A DNA stretch of 64,000 nucleotides from Streptomyces sp. SirexAA-E (lineage in GTDB: Bacteria; Actinomycetota; Actinomycetes; Streptomycetales; Streptomycetaceae): positions 248,001 through 312,000 of the forward strand of contig NC_015953.1 in the NCBI RefSeq assembly GCF_000177195.2, written 5' to 3'. Below, in pieces: positions 15,598 through 26,874 of the stretch. Each line of letters opens with the position of its first letter. Position 1 is the first letter of the stretch. The position numbers and the translations under genes are program-made. The notes under the pieces are model-generated. The model saw nothing but the letters and a program-made list of their open reading frames with translations. It did no database searches and was not told the DNA's origin.

Positions 15598-17091
15598 TCA
15601 GATCTGGGAACCCTTCGCCTTCTTGAACACGCTCTGCGGCAGAACGAGTTCGATCTCCTTCCGGAGGTCCTCGATCTTGGCGTATCCCGCGAACTGACCC
15701 GTGAGGCGGTACATCTCGCGGAGCCGGTCCCATGTGCGGTGCGAGGAGGTCTCCCCCATCGACACCAGTGCCAGCCGCGCGTAGCGGTCGGCCTGCTCGG
15801 GGTCGTCGGCGATGAAGCAGGCGGAGGCGAGCGAGATGTAGTCGAAGATCTTGGACCGCTGACGACCGTTCTTCCGCAGATCGAGCGCCTGCTTGGCGTG
15901 TCGCTGGGCGGTGTTGGCGGCGGCCGGGTCGTGTTCGGCGAGCGTACGGAAGGCGAGGGCCTGCATCCCGTGCATGTCCGCCTCGTCGAACATCTGCATC
16001 CAGCTCGGGGGCGGCACGTCGCCCTTGTCGGAGACGAAGAGCTCCTCGGCCTCACCGAGGGTGCGCCGCATGGCCTGCCCGTGCCCCATGGCGGCCTGGG
16101 CCCACGCCTCGATGGTGCGCAGCATGGCCTGGGTACGCGGCAGGGTCTCGTCGCCCGAACCGGACTTGGCCAGCTTCATCAGGTCCAGGGCCTCGTCGGG
16201 GCGGCCCAGATGGACCATCTGGCGGGCCGCGCGGGAGAGTGCCTCACCCGCGCGCGGACGGTCGCCGCCCTCGCGTGCCGCGTGGGCCGCGATCACGAAG
16301 TACTTCTGTGCGGTCGGTTCGAGGCCGACGTCGTGGGACATCCATCCCGCGAGTACCGCGAGGTTGGCGGCGACGCCCCACAGACGGCGCTGCAGGTGTT
16401 CGGGGTGCCGGTAGGCCAGCATGCCGCCCACCTCGTTGAGCTGTCCCACGACCGCCTTGCGCTGGAGCCCGCCGCCGCGGGAGGCGTCCCAGGCACGGAA
16501 CACCTCGACGGAGCGCTCCAGGGCCTCGATCTCCTCCGACCCGACGGGTGCGGCCTCGTACCGGTCGAAACCGGCGTTCTCCGCGTGCTGGGGTTCGTTG
16601 GTACGGGCGTTGTGGGCCGCCGGAGCGGGATCGGAGTGGAGCCAGTCGTACATGGCACCGGTGATGGCTGAGCCGGCGGTGAGCGCGGCGCCCGCGCCCA
16701 CCAAGCCGCGTCGGTTGAGCATGAGGTCCATTCCCGTGAATTCGGTGAGGACCGCTGCCGTCCGTTCGGGCGCCCACGGCATTCCGTCGGGATGTTCCTG
16801 CGTCCCGGCCTCTCGCCGCTTCCCCACACGCCCGCGCCGGCCGAACCCGAGGTCCTCGATGGTCACGACACGGCCGAGCCGCTCGGTGAACAGAGCTGCC
16901 AGCACCTCGGGCACGGGATCGCGGGGTGACTCCCCCGTGTCGATCCAGCGCCGGACCCGCGAGGTGTCGGTCGCCAGCTGCGGGTGGCCCATGGCCGCCG
17001 CCTGCCGGTTCACCATTCTCGCGAGCTCCCCCTTGGACCAGCCGGCCAGGCCGAACAGGTCGGAGAGGCGGGTGTTGGGTTCTCCGGTCAC
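15598..17091 (-). CDS. NsdA/NsdB-family TPR regulatory protein, about 497 aa
   Basis: The N terminus GWSKGELARMVNRQAAAMGH and TDTSRVRRWIDTGESPRD resemble a degenerate helix-turn-helix of the NsdA/NsdB proteins, negative regulators of differentiation and antibiotic production in Streptomyces. A twin-Gly hydrophobic stretch (GLVGAGAALTAGSAITGAM) sits near residue 130, as in NsdA. The rest is a helical TPR-like array (for example KYFVIAAHAAREGGDRPRAG and AALFTERLGRVVTIEDLGF). I chose the GTG at 17091 because a G-rich ribosome site precedes it; a GTG at 17124 is also possible. It is a paralogue rather than clearly NsdA itself. It is divergent from the APH-like gene. Confidence 0.82.
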   Translation of the reverse strand: MTGEPNTRLSDLFGLAGWSKGELARMVNRQAAAMGHPQLATDTSRVRRWIDTGESPRDPVPEVLAALFTERLGRVVTIEDLGFGRRGRVGKRREAGTQEHPDGMPWAPERTAAVLTEFTGMDLMLNRRGLVGAGAALTAGSAITGAMYDWLHSDPAPAAHNARTNEPQHAENAGFDRYEAAPVGSEEIEALERSVEVFRAWDASRGGGLQRKAVVGQLNEVGGMLAYRHPEHLQRRLWGVAANLAVLAGWMSHDVGLEPTAQKYFVIAAHAAREGGDRPRAGEALSRAARQMVHLGRPDEALDLMKLAKSGSGDETLPRTQAMLRTIEAWAQAAMGHGQAMRRTLGEAEELFVSDKGDVPPPSWMQMFDEADMHGMQALAFRTLAEHDPAAANTAQRHAKQALDLRKNGRQRSKIFDYISLASACFIADDPEQADRYARLALVSMGETSSHRTWDRLREMYRLTGQFAGYAKIEDLRKEIELVLPQSVFKKAKGSQI

Positions 17092-17322
17092 TTCAAGCCC
17101 CCAGGTTCTCGGCTGACTTGACACTAACCCCCTGTCAGATGCTGAGGGACTATTCGCCAGGGTTCGCCAGGGTCCGCCAGATGGTCTGCCACCCGTGCTC
17201 CGGTGTCAGGTAGGAAAGCGCCACCCCGCCCGGCAGCCCTCGGTACTCCCCAGGGTGCCGAACGGCCGCCGGCCGGGGCGGCGTACGCAACTTGTCGGCG
17301 CACGAAGGGATCTGTCTCGCCC
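17092..17322. promoter_or_regulatory. divergent promoter region, NsdA-like and APH-like genes
   Basis: 231 bp between divergent starts. A TTGACA hexamer on the plus strand lies at 17118-17123 but has no good -10 partner. The sequence TCGCCAGGGT is repeated in part at 17154-17177 (TTCGCCAGGGTTCGCCAGGGTCCGCCAG), three GCCAG units about 10 bp apart. Direct repeats with helical spacing may bind a regulator. Confidence 0.35.
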
Positions 17323-18450
17323 ATGTACACAGCATCGTCCTCCGTGTCCGCCCCGCCCCGGCCGCTTCGTCCCATGGGGGCGGGCGGCGGGCCGTATCTC
17401 GACCCCCGCGCCGCTTCACCGGCGTCCGGCACGGGTCGGACCCGGCGGGCGGCGGGGCCGGGCACCCAACCGCTCAGCGGACGGCTCGACCTCTCGGGTC
17501 CGCAGGGAGCGCAGCTGAGGATGGCGATCGCCTCGGTGCACCGCATCTGTCCCGAGTTCAACCCGGTCCAGGTGCTGCGGCGCAGCGGCCGCTCGGTGCT
17601 CATCGTGGGCACCACCGGCCGCGCGACGGCCGTGGCCAAGTGTTTACTGGACCACTCCCCCGCGTGGACGGAACGGTTCAGGCACGAAATAGCTGCATAC
17701 CGCGCCTTCGTCAGGCATCGCCCGCCGGTGCGGGTCCCGCGGCTCATCGCGGCCGACCCGGAGAACTGCACACTGGTGATCGAGCGGATGCCTGGCCGGG
17801 TCGCGGCACTGACGAGGCACCCGGTGGAAGCGCCGCCCCGTGCGGACATCCGCGCGGTCCTCGATGCCATCAGGCGGATCAACGCGTGGCGGCCGCCGGC
17901 CGGCCTCTTCGGCGCGCCCCTGGACTACGCCTCGCGCATCGCCCGTTACCACGAGCTGGGTCTCTTCACCGACCGGGACCTCGGCGACCTCCAGAAGTTG
18001 CTGCACGGTCTGTCCCACGCGGGCGGCCGGCAGGGCATGGGCCAGTTCTGCCACGGAGACGCGTTGCTCTCCAACATCCTGGTGCCGCCCACCGGCCCGG
18101 TCCTGGTGGACTGGGAGCATGCGGGCTGGTACCTGCCGGGCTACGACCTGGCGACGTTGTGGACGGTGCTCGGTGACGCCCCGGCGACGCGGCGCCAGAT
18201 CAGCCAGCTCGCCCAGTCGCAGGGGGCCGCGGCTCGGGACGCCTTCCTGGTCAACCTCATGCTCGTACTGACCCGGGAGATCCGTACGTACGAGACGGCG
18301 GTCCAGCGGGCCATGCGGGACGGAGCCGCGGCACCGGCCCGTCCGGGTGCCCTCTCCTCCAGCGAGGAGCAGCGGCTGCTGCTGCGCCGGCTGCACGACG
18401 ACTGCGCGATGGCACGCCGAGCCGTGCGCGCCGCAGTGGGGACCCGCTGA
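17323..18450 (+). CDS. aminoglycoside-phosphotransferase-fold kinase, 375 aa
   Basis: A soluble APH/choline-kinase-fold protein. After a disordered Pro/Ser-rich 50-residue start come the N-lobe ([18 protein letters not shown], with the ATP-site Lys), [10 protein letters not shown], the catalytic loop [14 protein letters not shown] with the HGD(x4)N pattern, and the metal-binding motif [11 protein letters not shown]. The catalytic Asp and the DFG-like DWE are present, so an active kinase is likely. The substrate is unknown; resistance to aminoglycosides should not be assumed. The ATG at 17323 is preceded by GAAGGGA. It is divergent from the NsdA-like gene, with a strong hairpin after the stop. 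Confidence 0.88.
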   Translation: MYTASSSVSAPPRPLRPMGAGGGPYLDPRAASPASGTGRTRRAAGPGTQPLSGRLDLSGPQGAQLRMAIASVHRICPEFNPVQVLRRSGRSVLIVGTTGRATAVAKCLLDHSPAWTERFRHEIAAYRAFVRHRPPVRVPRLIAADPENCTLVIERMPGRVAALTRHPVEAPPRADIRAVLDAIRRINAWRPPAGLFGAPLDYASRIARYHELGLFTDRDLGDLQKLLHGLSHAGGRQGMGQFCHGDALLSNILVPPTGPVLVDWEHAGWYLPGYDLATLWTVLGDAPATRRQISQLAQSQGAAARDAFLVNLMLVLTREIRTYETAVQRAMRDGAAAPARPGALSSSEEQRLLLRRLHDDCAMARRAVRAAVGTR

Positions 18451-18462
18451 CCGACGGGGGAC

Positions 18463-18506
18463 GCGTGCTGCGGGGCCGGTGCCGACACACGGGTCCCGCA
18501 GCACGC
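18463..18506 (+). terminator. terminator after the APH-like gene
   Basis: GCGTGCTGCGGG (18463-18474) pairs perfectly with CCCGCAGCACGC (18495-18506), a 12 bp stem with a 20 nt loop, 12 bp after the stop codon. The right arm runs into a 7 bp tandem repeat. Confidence 0.72.
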
Positions 18507-18525
18507 AGCACGCAGCACGCAGCAC
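18498..18525. repeat. tandem repeat GCAGCAC x4
   Basis: Four perfect copies of GCAGCAC in a row, overlapping the right arm of the terminator. Each extra copy offers another pairing partner for the CGTGCTGC arm, as would arise by replication slippage. Copy number may vary between strains. Confidence 0.85.
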
Positions 18526-18557
18526 GCCGGGACGGTCTCACGCGGTGCGGGCCCCGT

Positions 18558-19892
18558 TCATGAGCGGGCCCGCACCACGTCCACGTCGGATGCCTTGACG
18601 AAGCCGATCCGGTGCCCGATCTGGACGGTCACATACCTCTCGGTTCCCCGGAAGTACGTGTGGTCGTACGGCAGGGAGGAGTCGATGGTCGGTGCGTAGA
18701 AGTATCCGGTGGGAGCGAGGCCACCGCCCGGGTAGGCCTGCCCCGCTTTGATCGTGTAGACGAGCGGGGCGCCGACCGCCGGCTCGGTGAAGTCCCCCGG
18801 GTATTCCGCCTTCTCCGGATAGGCCACTCCGTACACCGGGACGTCGCCCTTGCCCGCCTTCGGCCGGACGATGTGTCCGGCGGTGGGTGTGGTGACACGG
18901 GTGCCCGCCGGGGTCCGGAACCATGCCTTCTGCCCGTACCACCAGATCGCCGTCCAGCCGGGCGCGCGGTCGGCGACGACGGCCTGCTGGGTGGCGCTGA
19001 TCTTGCTGCCCCAGTCGGCGGCGCAGTCGGTGCCGGGGGCGCCGTCCGGGTGCAGCCCGGGGTCGGAGAAGAGCGGCGCGTCCTCGGCCGGCGCGGTGTG
19101 CAGGGGCACGGCGCTGCTCCCCTGTACCGGCAGGTCGATGTCCTTCTCGCAGTCACGGAAGGACTGCGTGTTCTTGGCGAAGTCGGCGCTCACGGTCACC
19201 AGTCGGCTGCCTCCCGGCGCGCTCGGCACGGTGGGTCGGCCGAGGAGTGCCATGAAGCGGTTCCAGTCCCAGTAGGGTCCCGGGTCCCAGTGCATGTTCT
19301 GCGTCCCGGCGGCGCTGGTGGGGGGCACGCCGTCGTGCCCGAGGATGTGCTGCCGGTCGAGCGGAATGTCGTACACCGCCGCGAGGTGGCGTACGAGCCG
19401 GGCGGTGGAGCGGTACATCGCGTCGGTGTACCACTTCGCCCCCTCGGCCGCGACGCCCTCCTGTTCGATACCGATGGAGTGGGTGTTCAGGTACCAGTTG
19501 CCGGCCTGCCAGGCGACGTCCTTGTTCTTCACCATCTGGGTGACGTGGCCGTCGGCGGAACGCACCACGTAGTGGGCCGAGGTCTTGTTGGCCGGGTCCT
19601 GGAAGATCTTCAGGGTCGTGTCGTAGTCGACCTCGGTGTCGTGCAGCACGATGAACTCGACGGCGTTGCTGCGGGGCCGGTCGGCCGTGTCGTAGTTGCC
19701 GTACGCCTCCTTGTCGGCCGGATCGCCGGTCTGCCGGTAGGCCGCGGGGACCCAGTCGCAGGCGAGTCCGCGGGGGCATTCGGGCCGTACGGTCTCGGCG
19801 CCGGCCTCGGCGGAGGGGGTGAGCAGGGCGACGCCCAGCACGCCCGCGCTGATCAGGGCGAGCGCGGTCCTGGTCCTCTGGTCGGGCTTCAT
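18558..19892 (-). CDS. secreted N-acetylmuramoyl-L-alanine amidase (Amidase_2/PGRP), 444 aa
   Basis: The signal peptide covers residues 1-32 (ALALISAGVLGVALLTPSAEA). The Amidase_2 domain (about 55-215) has the zinc-ligand region FIVLHDTEVDYDTTL, then SAHYVVRSADGHVTQMV, WYLNTHSIGIEQEGV and HILGHDGVP. The second zinc histidine is in GHDG and the Asp/Cys-like third ligand in WDPGPYWDW. It should cleave the MurNAc-L-Ala bond in peptidoglycan. The C-terminal 200 residues hold SH3-like modules ending RYVTVQIGHRIGFVKASD. AAAGGG lies before the ATG at 19892. It is divergent from geosmin synthase. Confidence 0.92.
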   Translation of the reverse strand: MKPDQRTRTALALISAGVLGVALLTPSAEAGAETVRPECPRGLACDWVPAAYRQTGDPADKEAYGNYDTADRPRSNAVEFIVLHDTEVDYDTTLKIFQDPANKTSAHYVVRSADGHVTQMVKNKDVAWQAGNWYLNTHSIGIEQEGVAAEGAKWYTDAMYRSTARLVRHLAAVYDIPLDRQHILGHDGVPPTSAAGTQNMHWDPGPYWDWNRFMALLGRPTVPSAPGGSRLVTVSADFAKNTQSFRDCEKDIDLPVQGSSAVPLHTAPAEDAPLFSDPGLHPDGAPGTDCAADWGSKISATQQAVVADRAPGWTAIWWYGQKAWFRTPAGTRVTTPTAGHIVRPKAGKGDVPVYGVAYPEKAEYPGDFTEPAVGAPLVYTIKAGQAYPGGGLAPTGYFYAPTIDSSLPYDHTYFRGTERYVTVQIGHRIGFVKASDVDVVRARS

Positions 19893-20065
19893 GGCGACCC
19901 TTTCTGGACCGGTGGCACCGGCCCGTTCCTGGGGTGATCTCATCGTTCCGTCGTCCGCGCACACTCTGTGACCGAGGGTGATGGTGCGTCAAGAGCGTTG
20001 TCCACAGCCCCCTGAGCTTGTGTGACTAATTCGCGCGATGCGTGCCCCGAATGGCGGAGGGGTAG

Positions 20066-22838
<2,773 letters not shown>

Positions 22839-22883
22839 GTTACGTGGCCCGGCTCACGTTGCGGAGCCGGGCGGACCCGGTGC

Positions 22884-22930
22884 CTCGGGGCGGGCCGCGC
22901 CCGCCCCGAGCGGGCGCGGCCCGCCCCGAG
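22884..22930 (-). terminator. strong terminator after the ACT-domain gene
   Basis: A perfect 20 bp stem (22884-22903 with 22911-22930) and a 7 nt loop lie 6 bp after the ACT-domain stop codon. It separates that gene from the next one on the same strand. Confidence 0.85.
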
Positions 22931-22936
22931 AAGGGC

Positions 22937-23335
22937 TCAGGACTCCCGGGCGAGCGCCTCCAGCACCCTGACGGCCTCGGCCGCCCGCTCGTACGGGACG
23001 AACAGGTGGTCGTGGTGGTGTCCCGCGACCACGTTGCAGCTCACCCCGGCATCGGTGAGGGCGAGGGATACCGCCGCGGTCAGTCCGACGGCGTCCAGGG
23101 AGGAGTGGACGCGGAGCGTGATCCATCCGGCCACGAAGTCGTACGCGAGCCGCGACTCGACCGCCTGGGCCTCGGGCAGGACGAGCGTCAGCCCCTCGGG
23201 CTCGACGACGGTCACCACGGGAGTGACGCCCGGTGGCGTCTCGACGCCGCGCAGGGTGGTGAAGACGAAGCGGCCGGGATTCAGCTCCGGCCGCATGCCG
23301 CGCAGCAGTGTTCGAAGATCGCGTTCGCCCGTCAT
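22937..23335 (-). CDS. ACT-domain protein, 132 aa
   Basis: The protein has two ACT-like units. LNPGRFVFTTLRGVETPPG and VTVVEPEGLTLVLPEAQAVE form the first; WITLRVHSSLDAVGLTAAVS, then GVSCNVVAGHHHDHLFVPY, form the second. ACT domains bind amino acids and small ligands. The family with GVTPVVTVVE plus HHHDHLFVPY is common in actinobacteria as a stand-alone small protein. The role is not known. The ATG start corresponds to MTGERDLRTLLRG. It is a single gene between strong signals, divergent from the beta-helix gene. Confidence 0.8.
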   Translation of the reverse strand: MTGERDLRTLLRGMRPELNPGRFVFTTLRGVETPPGVTPVVTVVEPEGLTLVLPEAQAVESRLAYDFVAGWITLRVHSSLDAVGLTAAVSLALTDAGVSCNVVAGHHHDHLFVPYERAAEAVRVLEALARES

Positions 23336-23493
23336 GGGGGCCACGTTACGGCTCTCCCGGGCCGCCGCGCCGTTACGGGCCTCCCGCGTCCGGGCGGTAG
23401 GCCCCCGTACCGCCGTAAGCCATTCAGGCACGCCATGTGTGCACACGCTCACCTTGCGTGGCAGTGCCCGGTGATCGCCCCTAGCTTCGGCTC

Positions 23494-24573
23494 ATGAGGA
23501 AAAGACACATCACCTGTTCGGCGGCCGTCACCGTCGCCACGGCGGCCCTCGGTCTCGCGGCGGTCCCCTCCTCCGCGTCCGTACCGGGCCACCACGTGGT
23601 GCGCCCCGGCGAATCGATCCAGCGCGCGGTGGACGCGGCGGCCCCCGGTGACACCGTCGTCGTCCTGCCCGGCGCCTACCGGGAGAGCGTCCAGATCACG
23701 AAGCCCGGCCTGACCCTGCGCGGTACCGGCGGGCGCACCGTGATCACGCCGCCGGCCGCCGGGGCGAAGACCGCCCACGCGTGCGCGACGGGCGGCAACG
23801 GGATCTGCGTGGTCGGCAGCGCGAGCCGCACGGTCGACGACGTCACCATCCGCTCGCTCACGGTCTCCGGGTTCTCCGGGAACGGTGTCTGGGCGTCCTG
23901 GACCGACGGTCTCTCCGTCAGCGAGGTGACAGCGAGCGACAACGGCACCTGGGGCATCGCCCAGGAGCGCTCGACGCGTGGCGACTTCCGGCACAACACC
24001 GCCACCGGCAACGGTGACGCCGGGATCTTCGTCGCGAACTCGGTCAGCGAGGAGGGCGGGGCCACCGACACACAGGGCACCCGGGTCACCGAGAACACAC
24101 TGAGCGACAACCGCATCGGGGTCACCGCCCGGCGGGTCAGGAACCTGGTGATCGGCGGCAACCACATCACCGGCAACTGCAGCGGTGTCTTCGTCGTGGG
24201 TGACGAGTCCAAGCCCGCGGCCGGGGCGATGACGGTCACCGGCAACGAGATCGTGGAGAACAACAAGTTCTGCGCGGCCACGGAGCGGCTGACGGCCCTT
24301 CAGGGCTCCGGTGTCGTGCTCACCGGCAGCGAGAAGACCGTCGTCCGCGACAACGTCGTACGCGGCAACGTGGGCACCACCCCCCACTCCGGCGGGATCG
24401 TGCTGTTCAAGAGCTTCGTGGGCGCCCTCAACACGGGCAACACCATCAGCGGCAACCTCGTGCGGGACAACCGGCCGGCCGACCTGGCCGACCGGGACAC
24501 CTCCGGCACGGGCAACACCTTCGTCAGCAACGAGTGCGGGACGTCCGTGCCCGCCGGGATGTGTGCCGAGTAA
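23494..24573 (+). CDS. secreted right-handed beta-helix (pectin-lyase-fold) protein, 359 aa
   Basis: A signal peptide (1-28, ending SSASV) is followed by a right-handed parallel beta-helix. The helix starts at HVVRPGESIQRAVDAAAPGD, and repeats of about 22 residues follow, such as TIRSLTVSGFSGNGVWASWT, RVTENTLSDNRIGVTARRV and MTVTGNEIVENNKFC. Two Cys pairs may form disulphides. NosD/pectin-lyase-fold proteins bind or cleave polysaccharides, but I see no recognisable catalytic motif, so enzyme activity is uncertain. It is followed 34 bp downstream by the O-methyltransferase gene in the same direction. Confidence 0.85.
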   Translation: MRKRHITCSAAVTVATAALGLAAVPSSASVPGHHVVRPGESIQRAVDAAAPGDTVVVLPGAYRESVQITKPGLTLRGTGGRTVITPPAAGAKTAHACATGGNGICVVGSASRTVDDVTIRSLTVSGFSGNGVWASWTDGLSVSEVTASDNGTWGIAQERSTRGDFRHNTATGNGDAGIFVANSVSEEGGATDTQGTRVTENTLSDNRIGVTARRVRNLVIGGNHITGNCSGVFVVGDESKPAAGAMTVTGNEIVENNKFCAATERLTALQGSGVVLTGSEKTVVRDNVVRGNVGTTPHSGGIVLFKSFVGALNTGNTISGNLVRDNRPADLADRDTSGTGNTFVSNECGTSVPAGMCAE

Positions 24574-24607
24574 CGGCTCCCCGCCGCACCAGGAGAATCG
24601 AGACGGT

Positions 24608-25702
24608 ATGACCACCGTGAGTCCCACCCCCGACACCACCACCCTCACCACACCCGTCACCACCCCCACGGCAGCCTCCGTGACGGCTCAGGCCCCGCCG
24701 CCCGCCATGCGGCTGAGGGAGCTCGCGTTCGGAGCGGCTGTCGCCGCGGCCGTACGCGCGGCGGCGAGACTGGGTGTCGCCGACGCGCTCGGCGAGTCGC
24801 CTGCCTCGGCCGAGGAGCTCGCCCAGGCCGTACGGACCGATCCGGTACCGCTGCGCCGACTGCTGCGCGCGCTGTGCTGCCACGGCGTCTTCAGCGAGAC
24901 GGAGGACGGGACGTTCGCCCACACGGAGATGTCCCGGCTGCTGCGCGAGGACGACCCGCACAGCCTGCGGTACATCTCCCTGTGGTGCACCGAGCCCTGG
25001 ACCTGGGAGGTCTGGCCGCGGCTCGACGACGCGGTGCGCTCCGGCTCGAGCGTCTTCCCCGACGCGTTCGGCAAGGGCTTCTTCGACTACCTCCACCAGG
25101 ACGCGGGCGAGTCCGCCCAGGTGTTCAACCGGGCCATGACCACGTCCAGCGTGCAGTCGGCCCGGGACGTCGCCGAACTGCTCGACCTCACCGGGGTGTC
25201 CTCGGTCGCCGACATCGGCGGGGGCCAGGGGCACGTCCTGGCGAGCCTGCTGGAGAAGCACCCCTCGGTCCGCGGCATCCTCCTCGACCTGCCCGGCGTG
25301 GTGGCGAGGGCGGACGCCCGGCTGCGCGAGGGCGGCGCGCTCGCCGACCGGGTGCGGATCGTGCCCGGTGACTGCCGTGAGGGCGTCCCGTTCGAAGTGG
25401 ATCTCTACATCATCAAGAACATTCTCGAGTGGGACGACGAGAGCACCCGCAGGACGCTGGCCAACGTGATGGCTGCGGCCCGCCCCGGCGCCCGGGTGGT
25501 GGTCATCGAGAATCTCGTCGACGACACGCCCTCCATGCGGTTCACCACCGCCATGGACCTCCTGCTGCTCCTCAACGTCGGCGGGGCCAAACACACCAGG
25601 GAGAGCCTGGTGACCCGGATCGCGGACGCCGGTCTGGAGATCGGCGAGGTCCGGCCGGTCAACCCGTACCTGCACGCGTTCGAGTGCGTCGTCCCGGACT
25701 GA
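24608..25702 (+). CDS. SAM-dependent O-methyltransferase next to the spore-pigment operon, 364 aa
   Basis: A two-domain methyltransferase of the polyketide O-methyltransferase class (AdoMet_MTase plus N-terminal winged-helix dimerization). The dimerization domain is at 30-110 and includes ALGESPASAEELAQAV. The SAM-binding loop VADIGGGQGHVLASLLEKHP is at about 200-219, and the catalytic region YIIKNILEWDDESTRR follows. The C-terminal domain contains GAKHTRESLVTRIADAGL. Such enzymes methylate aromatic hydroxyls. It converges on the whiE-type operon 70 bp away and probably modifies the pigment. The first 30 residues are a Thr/Pro-rich tail. It lies 34 bp after the beta-helix gene, so both may share a transcript. 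Confidence 0.9.
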   Translation: MTTVSPTPDTTTLTTPVTTPTAASVTAQAPPPAMRLRELAFGAAVAAAVRAAARLGVADALGESPASAEELAQAVRTDPVPLRRLLRALCCHGVFSETEDGTFAHTEMSRLLREDDPHSLRYISLWCTEPWTWEVWPRLDDAVRSGSSVFPDAFGKGFFDYLHQDAGESAQVFNRAMTTSSVQSARDVAELLDLTGVSSVADIGGGQGHVLASLLEKHPSVRGILLDLPGVVARADARLREGGALADRVRIVPGDCREGVPFEVDLYIIKNILEWDDESTRRTLANVMAAARPGARVVVIENLVDDTPSMRFTTAMDLLLLLNVGGAKHTRESLVTRIADAGLEIGEVRPVNPYLHAFECVVPD

Positions 25703-25721
25703 TCTCCTCAGGTACGACGAC

Positions 25722-25759
25722 CGCCCCGGGCCCGGCACTCAGGTGCCGGGCCCGGGGCG
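25722..25759. terminator. bidirectional terminator between methyltransferase and whiE-type operon
   Basis: A perfect 17 bp stem (25722-25738 with 25743-25759) and a TCAG tetraloop lie between the convergent stop codons at 25702 and 25773. Confidence 0.85.
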
Positions 25760-25772
25760 ACACGTCGGTGCG

Positions 25773-26105
25773 TCAGGCGGAGCCGTCCCGCTGCCACCGG
25801 TAGAACTGCTGCGCCATCGCGTCCTTGGGACCGCGCCAGGTCTGCGGGTCGTACGGGCTCACGTAGGCGGTCAGCCGGTCGCTGATGGCCTTGAACTCCG
25901 GGTGCTCCGTGACCTTCGCGATCTCGGGCCCCGGCGGCTGCTCGGACTCGATCAGGTGCAGGTACACGTCCCCGAACTGGAACAGGGTGCGCCTGTTGAC
26001 CCCCACGAGGTGGGGCAGTTCGGTGTTGTCGGAGGCGGCGAACAGCTCGGCGATGTCCGGGGCGGACTCGGGCGCCATCCGGGCGACGATCAGTGCGTGG
26101 TGCAT
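25773..26105 (-). CDS. whiE ORFVII: WhiE ORFVII-type polyketide cyclase (TcmI family), 110 aa
   Basis: A dimeric alpha-beta barrel (ferredoxin-like) cyclase of the TcmI/spore-pigment type. MHHALIVARMAPESAPDIAE, HLVGVNRRTLFQFGDVYLHL and WRGPKDAMAQQFYRWQ are typical. It would fold the polyketide chain after the aromatase acts. This is the last gene of the whiE-type operon, 18 bp after the aromatase. The ATG at 26105 is the first codon of the conserved sequence. Length (110 aa) is normal for the family. Confidence 0.93.
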   Translation of the reverse strand: MHHALIVARMAPESAPDIAELFAASDNTELPHLVGVNRRTLFQFGDVYLHLIESEQPPGPEIAKVTEHPEFKAISDRLTAYVSPYDPQTWRGPKDAMAQQFYRWQRDGSA

Positions 26106-26123
26106 CCGGTTGCCTTTCGGGCC

Positions 26124-26859
<736 letters not shown>

Positions 26860-26874
26860 GAGAGTCGCTCCTTG

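Noticed and set aside
17323..18450. Calling the APH-fold protein an aminoglycoside resistance gene
   Set aside because: The fold covers many kinases, and the substrate region gives no specific match.
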